Translations under genes and position numbers: made by a program
In this document: positions 58,380 to 64,000 of the stretch, piece after piece
Layout: each line of letters begins with the position of its first letter
Position numbering within the stretch: position 1 is the stretch's first letter
The notes under the pieces: generated by a model
What the model saw: the letters and a program-made list of their open reading frames with translations, nothing else
The model's database searches: none
Told to the model about the DNA's origin: nothing
NCBI GenBank assembly: GCA_001683735.1
Contig: LUGG01000024.1
Location: forward strand, 496,001-560,000
Reading direction: 5' to 3'
Length of the DNA stretch: 64,000 nt
From: Grifola frondosa
Lineage: Eukaryota > Basidiomycota > Agaricomycetes > Polyporales > Grifolaceae

Positions 58380-59342
58380 ATGACTGAAACCACAGGCAAG
58401 GCCGCTTTCACTCACGGCGAGGACACTTTCGAGACCTGGTACAAGGTCGTCGGGGATCTCAAGTCGGGTGTTCGACCCCTTGTCACGCTTCATGGAGGTC
58501 CCGGCTTCTCTCACCATTACATGCTCCCTCATGCCACACTGAACGCCTCGCATAACATCCCAGTCATCTTCTACGATCAGATAGGCATCGGCCAGTCATC
58601 TCATGTTCGCGAAAAGCCCAAGGAGTTTTGGACCTTCGATCTCTTCATGGACCAGCTCGATGGCCTCCTTAACCATCTGGGCGTTCACGATAGCTTCGAC
58701 CTTCTAGGTCATTCGTGGGGGGCATGTTTGCAGGGCACTATGCCTCCATTCGCTGCCCTCCTGGCCTCCATCATCTAATCATCGCCAGCGCGAGCGCGTC
58801 GATGGGGTTGTGGGTGCAAGGTACAACCAAGCTGCTGAAGTTGCTGCCTCAGGACGTTCAGGACATGCTGAAGAAGCACGAGGCGGATGGCACGACGGAT
58901 AGTCAGGAGTATCAGGACGCGATGCAGGTCTTTTACAACAAACACGTGTGCTCGCTGAACCCTTGGCCCGAGCTCCTTCTCAAATCCTTTTCGGCGGTGG
59001 AAGAGGACGACACGGTGTATCACACTATGTGCGTTCACTCGTGTCTGGCTGACATACGTAGCGGCCTATGCTGATCACGTCCACTTTAGGTGGGGTTCCA
59101 ATGAGTTCAACATCACGGGAACTTTGCGGAATTGGTCAATCGTTGACAAAGTGCAGAACATTACCAGTCCGACGCTGTTGATTAATGCTCCAGATGACGA
59201 GGCGCAGGATGAGGCGATGATGCCGTTCTTCTTGGGAATTCGGCGGGTCAAATGGGCCCACTTTGCGCACAGTACCCACTTGTCCATGTACGAGGAGCAT
59301 GAGAGGTACTTCGATGTTGTGAGCGAGTTTTTGACGGTCTAA
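58380..59342 (+). pseudogene. Proline-iminopeptidase-like alpha/beta hydrolase, one frame change (copy 3)
   Basis: The most complete of the four copies. From ATG 58380 (MTETTGKAAFTHGED) it has the oxyanion loop LHGGPGFSHHYM, FYDQIGIGQSSH, and the nucleophile elbow LLGHSWG. There the G run after TCGT has six Gs where seven are needed, so the frame leaves GHSWGG and must resume in the +1 frame at MFAGHYAS. After that everything is open: LLPQDVQDMLKKHEADG, HVCSLNPWPELLLKSF, an intron at about 59032-59090, catalytic acid in NAPDDEAQD, catalytic histidine in AHSTHLSMYE, and the stop TAA 59340-59342. One missing G in a homopolymer is the only defect that I see, so it may be functional if that base is an assembly error. 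Confidence 0.85.
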
Positions 59343-59754
59343 AGATGGTCTCGGGCTCGGGGATGGATATCTCAAAGCTAGATACGAGAAGTTGCCGTAC
59401 CGGATTCATTGCGGATTGTCGCACTTTGGTTGTATGATAGTTGGCGAGGCTGATATAATATTTTGATTAGCTGTAAGTCCGAGCCATTGGTGTTTCTACA
59501 TACTTTGGACATTCGTCCATATTGAAGTAGTTTATAGGAAATCTTGAGATGGACGTCCCTATCCCGTCCCGACAACGAGAAAGGTGCCTGTACCATTTTA
59601 TGAACAGAACATACGATTACTGCTGCACTGTACGTTTCATTTAAGAAAGACATTGTGGGATGACATCTCACGAACGGGTGAATTTTTGCAGTACTCTACT
59701 ATATCCTCGTGTGAATTTCGGAAGCAATTAATTCAGTGAGGTGAGTGTATTTCC
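59343..59754. other. Spacer between peptidase copy 3 and the right arm
   Basis: AT-rich, with no gene or repeat recognised. Confidence 0.4.
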
Positions 59755-59986
59755 GGATATCCATGACGCTCTCCATTGAACTTGTGACATTTATTTACAA
59801 AGTTGCATATCTAGCTTCGAATACAGGTACTCCAAATTTCACATCAACGCATACAACCAAGTCAGACCTTTCCCATCCAAGCTTTGCACGCAAGTATAGA
59901 ATCAATTTGTTGAACTACGGAGCATGGGAGCATGTCCAGAATCGCTCACCGGAAGATATGCACGACTGTCAATTGTAGGAGGCTGT

Positions 59987-60191
59987 TCACGGACCGCAGG
60001 GTCCAATGTCACCTGAAGGAGGATCAGCAGCGTTCACCACGACTATATCCAATGTACACACCGGCGTCAAAGCCGTTGTGATCAAGGGACTGGTCATCGC
60101 GGGGAAAGCATGCAGGAGTAGGACTGGCGTTCACGCTGGCCAACGCCACAGCAGTGACGAAGAGGATGGCAAGACGCTTGAGGACGAACAT
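59987..60191 (-). CDS. Small secreted two-cysteine peptide precursor (right copy)
   Basis: Exons 60191-60062 and 60012-59987 flank a 49-nt intron (GTGTGT..CTTCAG), the same length as in the left copy. They encode 51 residues. The signal peptide is MFVLKRLAILFVTAVALAS, the first eleven residues being identical to the left copy. The mature part begins VNASPTPACFP, continues DHNGFD and ends IGPCGP before TGA 59989-59987. Both copies share a Ser-Pro-x-Pro-x-Cys start, one further cysteine near the end and a terminal Gly-Pro, but most residues between differ. The region downstream of the stop is also diverged between the arms. Neighbours on the outer side are the single-pass membrane protein and the UstYa copy. 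It may be a ribosomal-peptide precursor, a communication peptide or an effector. None of these can be chosen from sequence. Confidence 0.65.
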
Positions 60192-60943
60192 TGTAGCAGA
60201 GAGGTACGTTTCTTCTCGCTGGAGGTTCCGGGAGAGACAGCAGTATGCTTATATCGTTCCACCAGTACATAGCATGTGACTCATCCCCTCCTTTCTTGCG
60301 CGGCATTACATTCGCGCCAGAGTTGATTCCCGAGTGCTACGACCCACGGGACTAGTCACTGTGATAACAGTCTGCATCTGCAACAGCACAATCATTCGGC
60401 CTTGGGTATATTGTGCCCCATCGTCTCGCGATGTCCGAACTCGGCGAACGTCAACGTCTCGAGCTTACGTTCGTACTCTTACTCTTCTTGTTAGTTCCGT
60501 CATGATGTCTTCGCATTTATCATCTCTCTCAGACATCCACTCGGACAGATGGCCATCTCCTACACCACGCCTCAGCACTATCGAACCCTCTTCTCTGTGT
60601 GAACCTAATTCCGAGGCACCGCTGCGAAATATTTATATCTCAATCTGACGTTCGTCTTCTGCCATCTTTTCTCTGTTTCCATCATGATGCCTTCGCGTTC
60701 GCGCTAGCGAGCAGTGTTGTCGTCGTCGCGGTCGGTGCTGGCCAAATTGAGTCCCGTCATTTGTCCCTACCGGCTCTCCACCGAGTGGGCCGTGCTTCGA
60801 ATCAACAATGATAGATGCGCTCAAATGCCAATTCCCATCCGGTAGGTCATCTGATTATTCCAAAGTGGACATAGCTGCATCTCACGCTATCTAACGTCTC
60901 AGCGTTGCAGGACCACGGTAGCTCACCAACCATCTCCACCGAA

Positions 60944-61841
60944 ATGTCTCCTTTCTCTCTGGCAGGCAAATACCTACCTTTGAGCTCGTTCTCAGATGAC
61001 GAAGTCGAGTCTGAGGTATCGGACGCCACTCTGACGACCAGTACGCGTACTGTACCATCCATAGGCCCCTGGACGGTCATCATCTGTCTAGCATGCACCT
61101 TTGCGAATATCTTCGTCACCGTGTTCTACCCCCTCGATCGTGCAGACTTACCGACAGCGTCTCGGATGACACAGAAGGACATCCACCATCTCCGCCGTCC
61201 GTCTCAGTACATTGGCCTGGACGAGATCGCCCGACCTTCGCCGCCGATTCCGCGCCAGTTCGACAACTACCCGATCCTGATCACTCAGGTCGACTCGGCT
61301 CACAGAGAGAAAGTATTCGACGACGATGCCAGAGCATATATGTCGCGGATTGGGACGATCACTCCGGAAGATAGACGTGTGCATGTCTCGAACACGGTGA
61401 GTGCCAGTGTCATCGTGGACTGTTATCACAATGAATTCTGATACTGCCGGATGGCAACAGGTGTCGAGCATCATACAATTTCGAGCGATCGACTACGGAA
61501 TGGAATTTTGCGAGCTACGGCTAAGGATGGAGCCGGGGTCGTCGATTGCAGCGTCGATGAACACGTTTATGCTTAATGTATACCGGCTCAACGCGACCGT
61601 GCCTCTGGACACGACGGAGGTGAACTATAAGACGCGTCCGCCACGTGTGGCCAAAGTAGGTGTAGTGGAAGTGAACCCGACGACGGAGACTGTTTGGCAT
61701 GAGCGGTTCTTCTGTCTGTTGGACGAGGTGCTGACATTCGAGTTAACGTGTACTCCGGCTGCGGACGAGGAAGGATGCCGTGCGGAGTGGTGGCAAGACA
61801 AGGTGGATCCGAGGACCGGTGCGATGATTCCAGTCGGTTGA
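60944..61841 (+). CDS. Conserved single-pass membrane protein of unknown function (right copy)
   Basis: Mirror copy of 35429-36326 with the same two-exon structure (intron about 61396-61459) and the same protein as far as compared. It has an acidic N terminus, one helix (GPWTVIICLACTFANIFVTV), LRRPSQYIGLDEI and FRAIDYGMEFCELR, and stops at TGA 61839-61841. Because protein and DNA are almost unchanged, either both copies are under constraint or the tract was homogenised recently. A plausible acceptor just upstream of the chosen ATG (GCGTTGCAG, 60902-60910) leaves open an extra 5' exon, but joining it to the nearest ATG gives a stop. Confidence 0.82.
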
Positions 61842-62962
61842 CACTTTTCGTCCGGTACTGACGTCTATTTCCTCTAGCGATCTTTATTACGCAGCACTCT
61901 ACGGTATGAAGGTTCAAATGACGAGTGGAAGAATGGTATTTCGAATGAAGTCACACTCTGTGTGACAATTACAGGAATCAGGATATGTTTTATTTGAGAC
62001 GAAAGATTGGTATCATATTCTGATTGTGTTGATCAGGATATTATAGATAAGGCATCGCGGCTGGAAATATAGTCTCCTGGGAAGCTGGAGCTTTCTTATT
62101 TCAAGCCGAAAATGCCGAGCGCGCAATCAAATCACACAGGAGGGCTCAACGCCAGGCGCGTTCTTAGGAAGTACGTCTAGGGTGCTGGCGGTGATCGGTA
62201 TGTCGCGATCCAAACAGAGCGTGCTAATCGAATCCCACAGGTGTTGACTATGTTGTGAGCGGCAGTCACAATCAAGAATCCTGCTGCGGCACGCATGTCG
62301 GCGTTCACGGTCTGTGAGATGTAACAGATGTCAGCTGTTCAGATATGGGCGTATACTATGTATATGCCGGAGATAGAAAACAATCAAGTCCGAATGCACA
62401 GCCTCATGGCATTTCTGTGCGCTGTGAGAAGCCAAAAGTGTGGTACAGATATTCTTGTGCTCATGCTTCGAACACATCCGATTCTGCTCCGCAGCGGCGC
62501 AGGTTTCGTGCGATCTTGCACCTGGAGATATCCGCTATCCCGTAACGTCATAAACCCTCCATTATTATGAAGATTTGATCTCTCAAAAGTCCAGATGTCA
62601 CGTTCGACTAACCAGTGAGGAACCCGAGTACGCAATGCACCTGTTGGTTCTGTCCCTGGTGCTGTAAAGCCTAGATCGCGCTCCTGGCTCTTCTCTTCTA
62701 TCTCATCAAGGCCGTCAGCGCTTTCGCTTTCAAATTCAGCTTCACTTTCGGAGTGTGCGCGCTCACGTTTCCCGATGTCCTGATGATTCTGAATTTGCGG
62801 AATTAGTCACGATAGTCGCGGGTGAGCGTATCACAGGGCATTTCAGATACTCTATCTTCACTCAGGTATTACCTATCTAACAGAGTCAGTGCTCCCACCG
62901 AGCGTCGAACCCCCCCCCCCCTTCCCCCCGTCGCACTACAAACCCTTTAATTCATATCACCG
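61842..62962. other. Non-coding interior of the right arm
   Basis: Mirror of 34306-35428. Apart from the exon-like segment listed, it holds a C/G homopolymer cluster (about 62911-62939) whose length differs by about two bases from the left arm. No other gene is seen. Confidence 0.5.
62384..62806 (-). other. Exon-like open segment, mirror of 34464-34886
   Basis: The same acidic serine-rich frame as in the left arm, with one visible substitution in the overlap (near 62446). Its status is equally uncertain. Confidence 0.3.
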
Positions 62963-63662
62963 GTGCCCGTCGTGAGCGCGTCTCATCAGATGGCCGTAAA
63001 ACCACCCTTCATCATCAGCCTCCAACCATGGCACCTCGTCGTGCGTACTATCGGTCTCCTGCTTGTGACTGTCCCTCCTCCTCTCTCCGCTAATTCTCCT
63101 CGGTCTTCCACCCGCCACGAACGTGGGCCTAGTTTCTCGCAGTCCTGCACCCAAGCCAGGTTCGTGCACTCACGCCTTCCTCAATGGTCGACACGCAGCT
63201 TCGCTCACTTTCTTCCTAGATTCTCTCTCGTTCGCGCCCTCCTTCGACGAACCTGTGGCGATGCACATCGCCTATTCCACTCATTATCAGCACGATACGG
63301 ACGAAGGCGCACAGGAATTCGCTTGGCTGATTCCAGATGGCGGACATGTCGTCTACATCGACGATGATACCCGGTCGCCGGATCCACGGGTGTATACCGT
63401 CACATTGTTCCATCAGCTCAAATGCCTCGACATCATACGCGAACAGTACAATGCACCTTCCCAGGATCCGTCCTCGCTCGTTCGTCACTGCATGAACTAT
63501 CTCCGACAGTCGATCTTGTGTCGCCCGAATCTGAGGATAGAGCCTGCACGGAATACTGGTGCGACGGCATTTCGGAGTTACGAGACGGTATGCAGGGATT
63601 GGTCGAAGGTGTATTCGGAGGCGAACAGGAATCACGAGGCGTATTCTAGGAGGAAGGGATGA
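62963..63662 (+). pseudogene. UstYa/DUF3328-family protein, right copy with 2-bp deletion
   Basis: Identical to the intact copy at 33604-34305 through the start (MPVVSASHQMAVKPPF) and into the membrane helix. There GTCGCCCTCC of the good copy is GTCCCTCC (about 63069-63076). The loss of two bases shifts the frame inside the helix. The downstream catalytic-like domain is undamaged in its own frame: FHQLKCLDIIRE, HCMNYLRQSILC, VCRDWSKVYSEANRN, stop 63660-63662. No ATG lies in that frame upstream of motif 1 that would restore an anchor, so the copy is probably non-functional unless splicing removes the lesion. Confidence 0.8.
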
Positions 63663-63962
63663 GTGTCGTCCACTCTGTATTCCCGCATCGCCTCCCAGAA
63701 ATCCTATATGACTTTTCAATTGACGGTGCGCGAATGAATACTAGGAGACGAGCCGGACAATAAAATATGTATAGCAGAGGAAGAGTTTCGCACTGGAAGG
63801 AGAGATGTAGATACAATATGCGACATCACTCGTAGTAGTGAAATATGATCAAAACATTATCTCGACGAACTATAAAGTGCGAATTAGAGAGGTCGTTTGA
63901 AGAAAGCACGTTGATTTGGAGTGACGAACCTCCGCGGAACCCAATTAGATGCAGTTCGAAGC

Positions 63963-64000
63963 CTACGACGACGTCAAAAATTCTCCAACAACTGTGAAGT
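63963..64000 (-). CDS. Last codons of a fourth proline-iminopeptidase-like gene (window-edge partial)
   Basis: On the minus strand the final 38 bases read (Y)FTVVGEFLTSS-stop (TAG 63965-63963), matching the C-terminal YFDVVSEFLTV-stop of copy 3. In the left arm the corresponding place (about 33260-33299) is the garbled end of pseudogene copy 2. The gene body lies outside the window, so its integrity is unknown. Its convergent position to the UstYa copy mirrors the left arm. Confidence 0.6.
   Translation of the reverse strand, partial: FTVVGEFLTSS

Larger units (their letters stand above)
59755..64000. repeat. Giant inverted repeat, right arm (partner 33240-37510), reaching the window end
   Basis: The reverse complement of the left arm carries the secreted-peptide gene, the single-pass membrane protein, the UstYa copy and the end of a fourth peptidase. 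Positions sum to about 97270 between arms in the high-identity tract. The arm continues beyond the window. Confidence 0.92.

Overview
The window looks like nuclear DNA from a mushroom-forming basidiomycete (Agaricomycetes). Genes are broken by many short GT..AG introns of about 45-75 nt. The families present are typical of that group: basidiomycete-type UstYa/DUF3328 proteins, lineage-restricted seven-pass membrane proteins, F-box/LRR-like proteins, a microsomal P450 and a Helitron of the agaricomycete type. I cannot name the species. No rRNA, tRNA or CRISPR signal was recognised.

Layout. (1) 1-4.3 kb: the tail of an MFS sugar transporter, a truncated proline-iminopeptidase-like fragment and an apparently intact F-box-like gene. 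These are inverted copies of sequence at 26.1-27.4 kb and 29.7-32.55 kb. (2) 5.8-24.3 kb: ordinary chromosome with an A1 aspartic-peptidase-like gene, two paralogous membrane proteins in opposite orientation around a cytochrome P450, a TENA/THI-4 protein, a Nup98 autopeptidase-domain fragment and a hypothetical gene. (3) 26.8-33.3 kb: the complete MFS transporter, a decayed F-box copy and a decayed peptidase copy. (4) 33.2-37.5 kb and 59.75-64.0 kb: two arms of a very large inverted repeat. Each carries the same cassette: peptidase, UstYa-family protein, a conserved single-pass membrane protein, and a tiny spliced gene for a 51-53 residue secreted two-cysteine peptide. (5) 37.5-59.7 kb, between the arms: a decayed Helitron (Rep, helicase and USP-like peptidase) with two companion genes, an F-box-like fragment, a repeat-rich LTR-like stretch, a seven-pass membrane protein, a second UstYa-type gene, an amino-acid/amine permease and a third peptidase copy.

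Working together. The most interesting unit is the duplicated cassette. A secreted peptide with a conserved signal sequence, a conserved 49-nt intron and a strongly divergent mature part sits about 3 kb from a UstYa-type gene, with an S33 peptidase next to that. UstYa proteins are known from fungal ribosomal-peptide cyclisation (ustiloxin-type), and S33 enzymes trim N-terminal residues, often proline. A peptide-maturation cassette is therefore a reasonable hypothesis, but it is an inference from neighbourhood and family. Nothing in the sequence proves a product.

Many copies are damaged, often by single-base changes in homopolymers. Both real pseudogenisation and assembly error should be considered.
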